Origin: Lactiplantibacillus daoliensis
GTDB taxonomy: Bacteria; Bacillota; Bacilli; Lactobacillales; Lactobacillaceae
Direction of reading: 5' to 3'
NCBI RefSeq assembly: GCF_005405005.1
Contig: NZ_BJDH01000008.1
Coordinates: 1 to 64,000, forward strand
DNA: 64,000 nucleotides
Below the pieces are notes generated by a model, which was not told the DNA's origin, searched no databases, and worked only from the letters and a program-made list of their open reading frames with translations. Each line of letters opens with the position of its first letter. The stretch's first letter is position 1. A program made the position numbers and the translations under genes. Of the stretch, positions 36,738-45,723 are shown in pieces.

Positions 36738-38807
36738 TTATGAAATTAATGAACCATTTGGAATATTGTCAGGGACAGTGATCAATTGAACTTCATCACC
36801 ATGCTCCGCTGACAGCAACATGCCTTGGCTTAATTGTCCCATCATCTTACGTGGTTTCAAGTTACCAACAATGACAACTTTTTTACCGATTAAAACTTCC
36901 GGTTCTGGATACCACTTCGCAATACCGGACAGAATTTGGCGATGATCTTCATCACCAGCATCCAACCGGAACTGAAGCAACTTGCTGCTCCCCTTCATCT
37001 TCTGAACGGTCACAACTTCTGCCACCTTGAGTTCAACCTTTTCAAAATCTTCAAAAACCATTTCTGGTTTCGTCAAATTTAGCTCAGTTTCAGCCGGATT
37101 CCAATCGCCTTCAATCGCAGCTTCATGCTTGGCGACTTCAGCCTTGGCGGCAGCGGCCATGGCGGCTCGGCCCTTTTTCTTATCTGATTGTGTCATCTGG
37201 CTCTTCAAGAAATCAACTTCTTTTTCCATGTCTAAACGTGGAAAAATTGGGGTGCCTTTAGCCACGACTTGATTGCCAGCTGGTAAATCGCTCAGCTTTA
37301 AATCAGTCAATGATAAGCTTTCAGGATCTAAGCCTAATTGCGTAAAGATTTCCTTTGGTGCATGTGTCATCACTGGGCTGATCAAGCTCCCAATAACGCG
37401 GAGGCTAGCAGCTAAATGTGCCATGACGCTGGCTAACTTTTCAGTATCCGCAGCATCGTCACTCTTAGCTAACTGCCATGGGGCCGTTTCATCAATGTAC
37501 TTGTTCGTCCGACTGACCAGCTTCCAGATTTCGCTCAAAGCATCAGAAAGGTGCAACTTGTCCATTAAGTCATTGTAATTGGCAATCGTTTCAGCTGCCG
37601 TTTGTTCTAAGTCTGCGTCAAACTCGGTGACACCAGCTTTGAATTCAGGCAACTTGCCAGCTTCATATTTATTGATCATCGCAACAGTTCGGTTCAACAA
37701 GTTCCCCAAATCGTTCGCTAAATCATAGTTCACTTTAGCCACAAAATCTTCCGGTGTAAAGGAACCATCGTTACCATAAGGCATTGCCTTGATTAAGTAA
37801 TAACGTAAGGCATCGAGGCCATAGTGTTCGACGATCGTTTCGGGATAAATCACATTCCCCTTGGATTTCGACATTTTATCATCACTCATGAGTAACCAAC
37901 CGTGACCGAACACTGTTTCAGGCAGTTCTAAGCCCAAGGCATGTAAGAAGATTGGCCAGTAAATCGTATGGAAACGCACGATTTCTTTCCCAACCATTTG
38001 CACATTGGCAGGCCAAAACTTCTTGAACAATTGATCATTATCGTCAGTCGCATAACCCAAAGCCGTAATATAGTTCATCAAGGCGTCGAGCCAAACGTAA
38101 ACAACATGCTTAGGATCGGTCTTAACTGGTACACCCCAAGTGAAACTCGTCCGTGTAACCGCTAAGTCTTCCAGACCAGGCTTGATAAAATTATTGACCA
38201 TTTCATTCATCCGGTTTGCTGGTTGAATGAAGTTTGGATGCGTCTGGTAATAATCTAACAACCAGTCCGCATATTTGCTCATCTTAAAGAAGTAAGATTG
38301 TTCCTTAACGAGTTCAACTTCATGACCACTTGGTGCTTTCCCACCGATCATTTTACCGTCTTTGTCCCGATAAACTTCGGCTAATTGCGTTTCGGTGAAG
38401 TATTCTTCATCATCAACGGAATACCAGCCTTCGTAGTCGCCAAGGTAAATGTCGCCTTGCTTCAATAACCGGTCAAAAATCACTTGCACAGCGTGTTCAT
38501 GATAATCATCGGTCGTCCGAATGAACTTGTCATTGGAAATTTCCAACAATTTCCAAAGTTCCTTGATATCTTTGGCCATGCCATCGACATAACTCTTAGG
38601 ATCAGTATTTAATTTTTCTGCTTTTTCTTCTATCTTTAAGCCGTGTTCATCCGTCCCGGTTAAGAAAAAGACATCATAACCCATGGCCCGTTTGTAGCGC
38701 GCTAAAGTATCACAAGCAATCGTGGTATATGAGTTACCGATGTGTAATTTACCGGAGGGGTAATAAATCGGCGTTGTAATATAATAAGTTGGTTTTGTGT
38801 CTGCCAT
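36738..38807 (-). CDS. metG: Methionine-tRNA ligase
   Basis: 689 residues from ATG 38807 ([17 protein letters not shown]), AAGGGA upstream; the frame extends to 38858 without a ribosome site. Class I motifs are LHIGNSYT (HIGH-like) and KMSKSKG. The alpha-helical anticodon domain has [12 protein letters not shown]-terminal tRNA-binding OB domain (about 585-689: [19 protein letters not shown]) mediates dimerisation. It lacks the Cys4 zinc knuckle, as in the Bacillus type. No T-box is seen upstream; instead a repeat pair lies there. Confidence 0.97.
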   Translation of the reverse strand: MADTKPTYYITTPIYYPSGKLHIGNSYTTIACDTLARYKRAMGYDVFFLTGTDEHGLKIEEKAEKLNTDPKSYVDGMAKDIKELWKLLEISNDKFIRTTDDYHEHAVQVIFDRLLKQGDIYLGDYEGWYSVDDEEYFTETQLAEVYRDKDGKMIGGKAPSGHEVELVKEQSYFFKMSKYADWLLDYYQTHPNFIQPANRMNEMVNNFIKPGLEDLAVTRTSFTWGVPVKTDPKHVVYVWLDALMNYITALGYATDDNDQLFKKFWPANVQMVGKEIVRFHTIYWPIFLHALGLELPETVFGHGWLLMSDDKMSKSKGNVIYPETIVEHYGLDALRYYLIKAMPYGNDGSFTPEDFVAKVNYDLANDLGNLLNRTVAMINKYEAGKLPEFKAGVTEFDADLEQTAAETIANYNDLMDKLHLSDALSEIWKLVSRTNKYIDETAPWQLAKSDDAADTEKLASVMAHLAASLRVIGSLISPVMTHAPKEIFTQLGLDPESLSLTDLKLSDLPAGNQVVAKGTPIFPRLDMEKEVDFLKSQMTQSDKKKGRAAMAAAAKAEVAKHEAAIEGDWNPAETELNLTKPEMVFEDFEKVELKVAEVVTVQKMKGSSKLLQFRLDAGDEDHRQILSGIAKWYPEPEVLIGKKVVIVGNLKPRKMMGQLSQGMLLSAEHGDEVQLITVPDNIPNGSLIS

Positions 38808-38843
38808 GACTTTAATTCCCTTCAAACATGTTATTAAATCGCT

Positions 38844-38849
38844 ATTATA
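38844..38849 (-). promoter_or_regulatory. metG -10 box
   Basis: TATAAT on the minus strand, 37 bases before the ATG. No strong -35 box. Confidence 0.4.
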
Positions 38850-38886
38850 ACGTGTCATGCTAGTTAAATTTGTCCGCCTACCGGTC

Positions 38887-39017
38887 GGGGTCTAAAATGC
38901 TGGAACGCCATGGGCCATTTTGAAGCCAAAAAGCGGTCTTCAAAACTGACCTTTGTCTAAGTTCGGGAAAATCCACCCGTACTAAGACAAATTTCATGGC
39001 TGAGCATTTTAGACCCC
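38887..39017 (+). repeat. Structured repeat family 1, copy C
   Basis: Outer stem GGGGTCTAAAATGCT / AGCATTTTAGACCCC, 15 perfect pairs whose sequence mostly differs from copy A. The inner helix is CCATG/CATGG where A has GTGGTG/CACCAC. Hairpin 1 is TTTTGAAG/CTTCAAAA, hairpin 2 TTTGTCT/AGACAAA. Single-stranded motifs GGAACG, GCCAAAAAGCGGTC and TGAGC are kept. Confidence 0.85.
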
Positions 39018-39092
39018 AACCTCTCGGCTAAACTGTTCAAATTCATGAATATCTATTCTCATAAGTGATCAGTTATTTAACGTCGGGCGGTT
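39018..39092 (+). repeat. Spacer between repeat copies C and D, with shared tag
   Basis: Begins AACCTCTCGGCTAAACTGT, matching the start of the A-B spacer. About 75 bases, as in the A-B pair. Confidence 0.6.
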
Positions 39093-39213
39093 CAGAATTG
39101 GCTCAGTGGTGTCATTTATCTTAGTCGCGGTTACTCCGCGGCTTAGATAAAGCCCGGCTTGTGAGACCTCTTTTTGGCTCACAAACGTGGCCACCACGTT
39201 CCAGCCAATTCTG
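39093..39213 (-). repeat. Structured repeat family 1, copy D (inverted)
   Basis: Outer stem CAGAATTGGCT / AGCCAATTCTG. Reverse complement reads GGAACGTGGTGGCC, GTGAGCCAAAAAGAGGTCTCAC and CACTGAGCC, as in copies A-C. Confidence 0.8.
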
Positions 39214-39323
39214 GGCCAACCAGAGTGGCTACAAACATTCAACTCGCACAAAACATTAGTATTAACATTTTTAGTTAAATTCTTTTTTATTGTATCATAC
39301 TTCCACCGTTGCTTAGGAAACGG

Positions 39324-40166
39324 TTAGAACAAATCCAATTGCTGTGGCCCGAGATCACCAAAGGAAACGCCGAGTAACGCCTTTAACGCCAAGGCATTAT
39401 CGGCCGCATCACCGCCAGAATTATTATTAAAAATTACACAGACTTCGGCCGCTTGCGTCTGCAAGTGTTCGACAGTTGTCTTAAACTCTGCTAACTCGGC
39501 GTCACTGTATCGATACAAGGTTCGTTGACTGCGCCAATCTTTCCCTTTCGTCGACCAACCAGCCTGGTTGCGACCATGCAAGCGCATGATGGCTAATTTT
39601 GGATTCGTTACCACTGGTTCAAAAGAAACCCCATCGTTCATGGCGTGTGGTTCGTCTACCGTGACGTGCACGATTCCCAGATCCTTTAAAAAATTAAAGA
39701 TTGAATCCTTCACGCCTGGTTCATACCAACTTTGATTACGAAACTCAACCGCAATTGGTAAGCCCGGTAGCCACTGCACCATTCGCTGTAAATAATGGAA
39801 GTTACGGGTCGACCGTTCAAAAAATGGTGGGAACTGAAACAAAATAGCCTTCAATTGATGGTGCTGAGTTAGCGGTTTGAGCATCGCACGGTATTCGCGA
39901 TAAGCCGTTTTCAAAGCATCCATCGAGATGCCCTCTTCCAAAGTGTCATGCAAGGTCATCGTTTGATTGGCCTTCAAAATAAATTGAAATTTTGCTGGGA
40001 CGGCTTTTTGCCATTTGGCAACCGTACTTGGTTTCGGAATACCGTAAAATGGTGTATCGACTTCCACGACCGGCAACACACCAGAATATTCAGTCAACGT
40101 GAGTTTATCTGTACCTCCCAACAAACTAGGATGTTCGGTCCAAGTTGTTAAGCCAATTGTAATCAT
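39324..40166 (-). CDS. DUF72 family protein (YecE-like)
   Basis: 280 residues from ATG 40166, one base after the sirtuin stop; AAGGGG lies about 13 bases upstream. TIM-barrel DUF72 features: EVDTPFYGIPKPSTVAKW near the N-terminus, KANQTMTLHD, ILFQFPPFFERS, AVEFRNQSW and MRLHGRNQAGW, with a terminal VCVIFNNNSGGDAADNA. DUF72 proteins have no established reaction. Last gene of the ppx-mvaA-sir2 operon. Confidence 0.9.
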   Translation of the reverse strand: MITIGLTTWTEHPSLLGGTDKLTLTEYSGVLPVVEVDTPFYGIPKPSTVAKWQKAVPAKFQFILKANQTMTLHDTLEEGISMDALKTAYREYRAMLKPLTQHHQLKAILFQFPPFFERSTRNFHYLQRMVQWLPGLPIAVEFRNQSWYEPGVKDSIFNFLKDLGIVHVTVDEPHAMNDGVSFEPVVTNPKLAIMRLHGRNQAGWSTKGKDWRSQRTLYRYSDAELAEFKTTVEHLQTQAAEVCVIFNNNSGGDAADNALALKALLGVSFGDLGPQQLDLF

Positions 40167-40167
40167 C

Positions 40168-40863
40168 TCAAACTGTCACCCCTTCAAAAAAGTCCACCGC
40201 ATTTTGCTGGACCATCTCAAACTCAAATGGCAGTTGTAACGGTTCTTCATTAATTGCGAGCACTTTTGCCGCTGAACGACGATAATCAATCAGTCCGGCA
40301 AAGGGATAGACCCGAAATGACGTGCCACAAATGACGACCAAATCAGCCTGACGTAGCAACGCCAGCGACCGGTCAACATTTTTCTGCGCAATACCTTCAT
40401 CATAAAGCACCACTTTGGGCCGTAAATAGCCTTGGTCCGTGCTGTGATATGGCGAGCGCAAATAGTCTTGAAACGACACCTCTTGACCACATTCGGTGCA
40501 ATAAATCTGATAGAGATTTCCGTGGAATTCAACCAAATTTTTCGCCCCTGCGACCTGATATAAATTATCAATATTTTGTGTAATTATCCCGGCACGTCCT
40601 TGTTGCGTCAATGCGGCCATTTTTTGATGGATCACATTCGGTTTAGCATTGGGATAATACAAATTTTCTTTTAAATAATGATAAAAGCCTTTCGGATCAC
40701 TTTCTAAATAAGCATGACTCAAATAATACTCCGCATGTTGATGACCAGTATATAAGCCACCTTTAGAACGATAATCGGGAATTCCCGAGGGGGTTGAAAC
40801 ACCCGCGCCAGTCATAAAGACAATGTGCTGAGCTGTTTGTACCATTTCTTGTGCAGTCGTCAT
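40168..40863 (-). CDS. Sir2-family NAD-dependent protein deacylase
   Basis: 231 residues from ATG 40863, with GGAGG 8 bases upstream. NAD-binding motifs: TGAGVSTPSGIPDYR, TQNID, the catalytic His in EFHGN, and CGTSFRVYP. Only one of the two zinc Cys pairs is present (YCTECG); where the second CxxC is expected the sequence reads YHSTDQGYLRP. It could remove acyl groups from lysine or be an ADP-ribosyl-transfer variant. It lies between a HExxH protein gene and a DUF72 gene. Confidence 0.92.
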   Translation of the reverse strand: MTTAQEMVQTAQHIVFMTGAGVSTPSGIPDYRSKGGLYTGHQHAEYYLSHAYLESDPKGFYHYLKENLYYPNAKPNVIHQKMAALTQQGRAGIITQNIDNLYQVAGAKNLVEFHGNLYQIYCTECGQEVSFQDYLRSPYHSTDQGYLRPKVVLYDEGIAQKNVDRSLALLRQADLVVICGTSFRVYPFAGLIDYRRSAAKVLAINEEPLQLPFEFEMVQQNAVDFFEGVTV

Positions 40864-40887
40864 TTTCAAGGCCTCCCTTGAGTCGAC

Positions 40888-41850
40888 TTACCGCAATGTA
40901 AAAGGTAAGTCTAAGTCCGTGAATAATTCCTTGACCGTTTTGCCATATAATTCCTTGAAAAACTCGTCGCTCTTCTTTTGTGCTGGCGCTGGAATGACAA
41001 AGGCATTTTGCCGGTCACCCTTGTTTAACCCAATATAAGCACGGGTATTCTTGTTTTTATCCAACATATCAGAATGATAAACATCGAATAATTGGCGAAC
41101 TTCTAACCGTAATTGGTGTTCACTAAAGACCGATTGCATCGTCACAAATTCACTACCATGCAATAACGGTAAATCCCACAATTCCATTTGTTCATCAAAC
41201 GCTTTGAACAACTTAACAACAGCGCGACGCATAGCAAATGGCGTATCAACCGGCTTGGTCGCAATCACCGTATACAGCTTCTGTGCCGCGGCCCAAGCTT
41301 TTGGAAAATCAGCAGTCACTTTTGCTAGCCGTTCAGCGCTCAACTCACCACCAAAGAAGACTAGTAAATCGGTCAACGTCAATAACCGTAACGTCATCAT
41401 GGCGTCAGTTTTCACCGGATTTTCGGGATCAATCGTTGCGTAAATGCCTTTAAAATACAGTTCTTCAATATTGTCATCAATCAGGTCATGTTCACGTTGT
41501 TTTTTCACAACCAGAACATGTGCCACCGCGTCGTACAGTTCCATCGCAATTGCCATCAACTGTTCATCCAATTGCGCATTTCGCGTTGTCAAATTGAATG
41601 TCACCTGCGGAAAGCCCTGTAGCAACAACAATAGGTGCAACATCTCATGTGATGCAGTATAGTTTGGCGCCGTTATATCAGCGACCTGAATTTCAATATC
41701 ACCGGCGTGCATGAGTTGATGCGCTTGGTCATGACGGACATAGCCCGCTTGGTCTTGACCAAACATCACGGTCACGTTGCCTGGATAAAGTGAATTAGTC
41801 GTGCTAAGTAAGTCCGTTAAAGTTTGATTTAATTTAGGTTCAGTCATCAT
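40888..41850 (-). CDS. Putative zincin-like protein with HExxH motif
   Basis: 320 residues from ATG 41850 (MMTEPKLNQ; the second ATG 41847 is possible), with AGGAAG upstream; overlaps mvaA by 11 bases. No signal peptide or membrane segment. The sequence ASHEMLHLLLLLQG contains HEMLH, a HExxH zinc-protease motif in a helix, and acidic residues follow in AMELYDAVAH about 35 residues later. Such proteins in lactobacilli are usually left as hypothetical or called IpaB/EvcA family, a name that gives no function. A cytoplasmic metallopeptidase is a hypothesis. Confidence 0.75.
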   Translation of the reverse strand: MMTEPKLNQTLTDLLSTTNSLYPGNVTVMFGQDQAGYVRHDQAHQLMHAGDIEIQVADITAPNYTASHEMLHLLLLLQGFPQVTFNLTTRNAQLDEQLMAIAMELYDAVAHVLVVKKQREHDLIDDNIEELYFKGIYATIDPENPVKTDAMMTLRLLTLTDLLVFFGGELSAERLAKVTADFPKAWAAAQKLYTVIATKPVDTPFAMRRAVVKLFKAFDEQMELWDLPLLHGSEFVTMQSVFSEHQLRLEVRQLFDVYHSDMLDKNKNTRAYIGLNKGDRQNAFVIPAPAQKKSDEFFKELYGKTVKELFTDLDLPFTLR

Positions 41851-43114
41851 TTTCTTCCTTTGATTGTCGTAGTTTAGTGATTAAGTGTTGCGTCGTCGCA
41901 AGATCTTGCTGCGGCGCCTGCTCTAACTGCTGCAAAATCGTTGGTAATTCTACCGCTGTCGCCCCAGCAGCCAAAGCTAAAGATTTCAATTGCAAATGCA
42001 TGTGACCTTGTTGAATTCCAGTTGTTACTAACGCCCGTAAAGCGGCCAAATTTTGGGCAAGCCCTAAGGCCGCCATAATCTTTGCGAGTTCGGGAGCGGT
42101 ACTAATTCCCAAAATTCGCTGGTTTAATTGGGCAAGCTCATTGATTTTAATGGAGCCACCAACGACGCCAACTGGCAATGGTAGCTCAATGGTCCCAGTT
42201 AAGGTCTGACCATCCGTCGTCCACGTGCTCATCCCACGGTATTGCCCGTCCTTCGCCGCATACGCGTGACTGCCACTTTCAAGGGCACGCCAATCATTAC
42301 CGGTCGCAATCGCCAACGCATCGATTCCGTTCATAATGCCTTTATTGTGTGTTGCTGCCCGATATGGATCAAGTTGGGCGACTGTGCTGGCAGAGGCAAT
42401 TTTCTGCGCGACTAGCTTGCCGGAATAACGGCCAGCCTGTAATAGGCTTACAGGTAACTCACAAGTGGCTTTGACCAGACTTGCCGTCGCATAGTTCGAC
42501 AGAATGCTCATTAAAGCATTGGTTTTAGTCAAGACCCCGATTGATTTCGCAACAGCTTCGAGCATACTATTGAGCATATTTGCCCCCATGGCTGCTTGCA
42601 CATCAACAAATAAATCAATCGACAAATAGCCTTGGCCTAAATCACGTGTCCGCAATTGGCGCGCCCCGCCGCCTCGTTTTTTCAAACTCGGGTGGGCATC
42701 ATCAGCAACTGCTAATAAATCGTCGCGATTGGCCATAATTACTGCGGCTGTTTTAGCGGTATCCGTCAGTTGTTCTAAAACAATTTGACCGACCATCTCA
42801 CGCTTAGTCAGGGTTGTTTTAAACCCACCCGCACGTTTGACAATCTTAGCCCCATTGCTGGCTGCCGCAATGACCGATGGTTCTTCCGTAACCATTGGGA
42901 TTACCACCGGTTGCCCATCAATCACGAAATTGACTGCCAATCCCATAGGTAATGGATAATCCGTTAGGTAATTTTCAATAATTTCACTGTGCTGAGGGGC
43001 GTAGTATTTTTTGAATAACGCCGTTTCAGCGGGTGATAGTTGTGTCTGCGCCGCAACGATTGCCGTCCGTTCAGCCCACGATTTTTGATAAAAATGGCGA
43101 AAATCAGCAGTCAT
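41840..43114 (-). CDS. mvaA: Hydroxymethylglutaryl-CoA reductase, degradative/class II type
   Basis: 424 residues. Catalytic residues can be placed: Glu in MVTEEPSVIAAASNGAKI, Lys in THNKGIMNGIDAL, Asp in ATGNDWRA, and His in QQGHMHLQLK. Size and the absence of a membrane domain give class II. In lactobacilli this enzyme makes mevalonate for isoprenoids. It follows ppx by 22 bases and overlaps the HExxH gene. The ribosome site before the ATG is weak (AAAGG about 14 bases away). Confidence 0.94.
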   Translation of the reverse strand: MTADFRHFYQKSWAERTAIVAAQTQLSPAETALFKKYYAPQHSEIIENYLTDYPLPMGLAVNFVIDGQPVVIPMVTEEPSVIAAASNGAKIVKRAGGFKTTLTKREMVGQIVLEQLTDTAKTAAVIMANRDDLLAVADDAHPSLKKRGGGARQLRTRDLGQGYLSIDLFVDVQAAMGANMLNSMLEAVAKSIGVLTKTNALMSILSNYATASLVKATCELPVSLLQAGRYSGKLVAQKIASASTVAQLDPYRAATHNKGIMNGIDALAIATGNDWRALESGSHAYAAKDGQYRGMSTWTTDGQTLTGTIELPLPVGVVGGSIKINELAQLNQRILGISTAPELAKIMAALGLAQNLAALRALVTTGIQQGHMHLQLKSLALAAGATAVELPTILQQLEQAPQQDLATTQHLITKLRQSKEENDD

Positions 43115-43136
43115 ATAATCAATCCAGCCTTTCTGT

Positions 43137-44060
43137 TCAGTTTTCTGAATTTAGATGTTCCGAGATAATGCCTTCACGCACACCGCTTTCGGAAAAAATC
43201 ACGCGATCGCTATCAAGCATTTGTAACAAGGTCACTAACGGTAGCATGCCACCTACGATAATATCAGCCCGATCGTATTCCATGCCCGAGATATCCTGCC
43301 GACCAGCCTTAGAACGGGTTAGCAAGTCCAAGAACGTCTGATAAACGGTCTCCGTTTTCAAGCGGTAACCGTGAATATCTTCGACTTTTAACTTCTGTTG
43401 GCGTCGCCGATTGACTCGTGCCAGTGTCCGATTTGCCCCACCGAGCAAGATGATTGGAAAGTGCATTGCTTCAGTCAACCACCAAATATCTGCCAAACGA
43501 TTCCGCAAAAACATCTGTGCCCGAAATAGATTTGCGGCTGGAACGAGGTCATCAAGTTCAAACTGTTCAGAGAGCGTGACCGCACCAAATGGCACACTGA
43601 TCAGTTGTTGTTCCCGACCACCTTTAACTAGAATCAACTCACAACTTGCGCCGCCAGTATCCAAGATCAAGCAATCATTGACGACTAGCGAATTGGCTAC
43701 CCCTAGATAGTCGTAATAGGCTTCATCGTCACCAGATAACACCTTGAGCTCTAAACCAACTTCTTTTTTCACACGAGCTAAAAAGGCTTTTTGGTTCTGG
43801 GCCATTCGTACTGCGGCTGTAGTGATGCCAATCACATCCGTATTGGGCATCCGCGTGTATATTTTTTTGAAATCTAACAACGCTCGAATCGTCCGATCAA
43901 TCGCGGCTGGTTGGAGGACATGTTCTGACCCCATACTTTCAGACAACCGCGTATCTTCCTTGACTCGTTTAATTTCGGTAGCCGTCCCATTCGGATGTAA
44001 CCGGCTGACCGCCATCCGGGCCGAATTTGATCCGAGATCGACAATCGCTAAATTTCTCAT
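43137..44060 (-). CDS. ppx: Ppx/GppA-family phosphatase (short form)
   Basis: About 307 residues, start taken as ATG 44060 (MRNLAIVDLGSNSARM); GTG 44075 is possible. The actin-like ATPase fold shows DLGSNSARMAV, the catalytic Glu region SGDDEAYYDYLG, LDTGGASCELI and LLGGANRTLA. It lacks the C-terminal HD-like domains of long GppA, so it is an exopolyphosphatase-like short form. It may act on polyphosphate or pppGpp. First gene of a five-gene run ending with DUF72. Confidence 0.9.
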   Translation of the reverse strand: MRNLAIVDLGSNSARMAVSRLHPNGTATEIKRVKEDTRLSESMGSEHVLQPAAIDRTIRALLDFKKIYTRMPNTDVIGITTAAVRMAQNQKAFLARVKKEVGLELKVLSGDDEAYYDYLGVANSLVVNDCLILDTGGASCELILVKGGREQQLISVPFGAVTLSEQFELDDLVPAANLFRAQMFLRNRLADIWWLTEAMHFPIILLGGANRTLARVNRRRQQKLKVEDIHGYRLKTETVYQTFLDLLTRSKAGRQDISGMEYDRADIIVGGMLPLVTLLQMLDSDRVIFSESGVREGIISEHLNSEN

Positions 44061-44146
44061 AAACACCACGCTCACTTTTCTTGAGGTTATTTGTTCTTAT
44101 TTTAACATTAAAGCCCCCAGACTGGGCAACGAAGGCCGCGACCGAT

Positions 44147-44182
44147 AAAAAAGCTCGCGACAAGTTTGCCGTGAGCTTTTTA
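44147..44182 (-). terminator. Terminator of dus
   Basis: Minus strand AAAAGCTCACGGC, loop, GTCGCGAGCTTTTTT. It starts at the dus stop codon. Confidence 0.8.
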
Positions 44183-45175
44183 ATTTGTATCAGGTGACTC
44201 ATTCAAGATTTGACGGACCTCAGCAGTTGATTTTGCATCCATCATCGCATTCCGTAAATCCGTCGCCCCGAGTTCTGGACGCGCATAAATTTTGAAGAAC
44301 CGTTTTAATGAGGGAAAGCGTGGCACATCATACCGAGTCGCAAAATCATCAAACAGCTCAAGTTGATAGCGGAGCAAGTCCAACAACTCCGCCAATGAAT
44401 GTGATTGCGGTGTCGTTTCAAAAGCAAACGGACTCGCAAAGACCCCGCGACCAATCATGATGCCATCCAGTCCAGGATGTTGTTTGGCTAAGGCTAACCC
44501 AGCCTGATAATCAGGAATGTCGCCATTAATTTGTAACAAAGTGTCCGGCGCAATTTCATCACGCAGCTGAATCAACTCATCGATAACTTCAAAGTGAGCG
44601 CCAACTTTGCTCATTTCTTGTTTCGTCCGCAAATGCACCGTTAAGACATCAACATTTTGACGTAACAGCGTTGGGATCCAATCACGAAATTCAGCCAATT
44701 TACTATAACCGAGCCGGGTTTTAACACTGACAGCCAGGCCCGCCGTTTTAGCCGCCGCGATTACATCAATGGCCCACTGTGGATTTCGAATAAGGTCACT
44801 CCCACCATGATTTTTGATGACCGTCCCATCTGGACAACCCATGTTAATATCAACGGCTTCAAAACCTTTTTCTTTTAAAGCCGCCGCGGCCGTCACAAAA
44901 TCAGCGGCCTCATTGCCCCACAACTGCACAACTGGTCGCTGCGCTTCTGCTGGTGCAACGTATAGTCGACCATGAACTGGAAACTTGGTATTCGAATTCG
45001 TAATCCCCTTGGCATAGACGAATTCAGTAAAGAAAGCATCCGGTGCCGCCGCTTTGGCAACAACTTGCCGGAAAACAGTATTACTGACGGCTTCCATTGG
45101 TGCCATCGTAAAGAACGGTCGGTGTTCTGCGCGGGCTTTCGCCGCAATCTCCGACCAAAAAGTAGATTCTGTCAC
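44180..45175 (-). CDS. dus: tRNA-dihydrouridine synthase
   Basis: 331 residues from GTG 45175, GAGGAG 9 bases upstream. FMN-binding TIM barrel: MAPMEAVSNTVFRQ, VQLWGNEAADF, the catalytic Cys in MGCPDGTVIKN, SVKTRLGY, TVHLRTKQ and MIGRGVFASPF. It reduces uridine in tRNA D-loops. The MGCP..VIKNHGGSDL version belongs to a Firmicutes subgroup that differs from DusB, so the exact target base is uncertain. Confidence 0.92.
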   Translation of the reverse strand: MTESTFWSEIAAKARAEHRPFFTMAPMEAVSNTVFRQVVAKAAAPDAFFTEFVYAKGITNSNTKFPVHGRLYVAPAEAQRPVVQLWGNEAADFVTAAAALKEKGFEAVDINMGCPDGTVIKNHGGSDLIRNPQWAIDVIAAAKTAGLAVSVKTRLGYSKLAEFRDWIPTLLRQNVDVLTVHLRTKQEMSKVGAHFEVIDELIQLRDEIAPDTLLQINGDIPDYQAGLALAKQHPGLDGIMIGRGVFASPFAFETTPQSHSLAELLDLLRYQLELFDDFATRYDVPRFPSLKRFFKIYARPELGATDLRNAMMDAKSTAEVRQILNESPDTN

Positions 45176-45323
45176 GCTGAAACGCTCCTCTGTATAGAAA
45201 TAATGTTATTAATTTTATCATGATTTAGGTGAAGCTGCAGTGATTGGCCTTATCCGGTGTATACTTTAAGTAGGCTAAGCCGATTTAGACCTAACCAAAC
45301 ATGATTTATGGGGGGACTAAAAC

Positions 45324-45665
45324 ATGACACAACGACAAGAACTCATCCAACTAGTAGATACGGCTTTTGTTCAAGTCCAACTGCCGCAATTTGAGACGTT
45401 TCGGGCGCAATTAGGACAATTTTCTATGGACTTAACACATGGCGCTGAGACCACTCAAGTCATGATTGCTTTGCGAAAAGCTTTATTACAAGCTGATTTA
45501 TCACTTAAACTCAAAAATCGGATTGCTGGATTACCGGTTGAGTATCGTGCAATCTATGACTTTATTGCACCCGAACTCAAAGCGGTTGACACGCAAACTG
45601 TCGATAAGTATACCCACTACGGCTTCGTGCCACTCAAATTTGGTAGTACCGTTAAATACCCGTAA
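45324..45665 (+). CDS. Small conserved hypothetical protein
   Basis: 113 residues, ATG preceded by a G-rich GGGGGGA. No signal peptide; mostly helical with a possible four-helix bundle and the C-terminus KYTHYGFVPLKFGSTVKYP. It has some resemblance in size and helix pattern to class II bacteriocin immunity proteins, but no bacteriocin gene is adjacent, so this is weak. Stands alone with a terminator after it. Confidence 0.65.
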   Translation: MTQRQELIQLVDTAFVQVQLPQFETFRAQLGQFSMDLTHGAETTQVMIALRKALLQADLSLKLKNRIAGLPVEYRAIYDFIAPELKAVDTQTVDKYTHYGFVPLKFGSTVKYP

Positions 45666-45673
45666 CCATAATA

Positions 45674-45713
45674 AAAATGCTCAACATCTCTTTTATCAGA
45701 TGCTGAGCATTTT
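45674..45713. terminator. Bidirectional terminator between the small protein gene and trpS
   Basis: AAAATGCTCAACATCT / AGATGCTGAGCATTTT with T-run on + and A-run before. Confidence 0.85.
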
Positions 45714-45723
45714 ATTTTACAAA

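Noticed and set aside
38808-38886. Methionine T-box or S-box before metG
   Set aside because: No GGTGGTACC core or SAM riboswitch-like helices were seen; only a TATAAT and then the repeat pair.
45324-45665. Bacteriocin immunity gene
   Set aside because: Only size and helix content fit. No bacteriocin precursor with a double-glycine leader was found nearby, so it is left as hypothetical.
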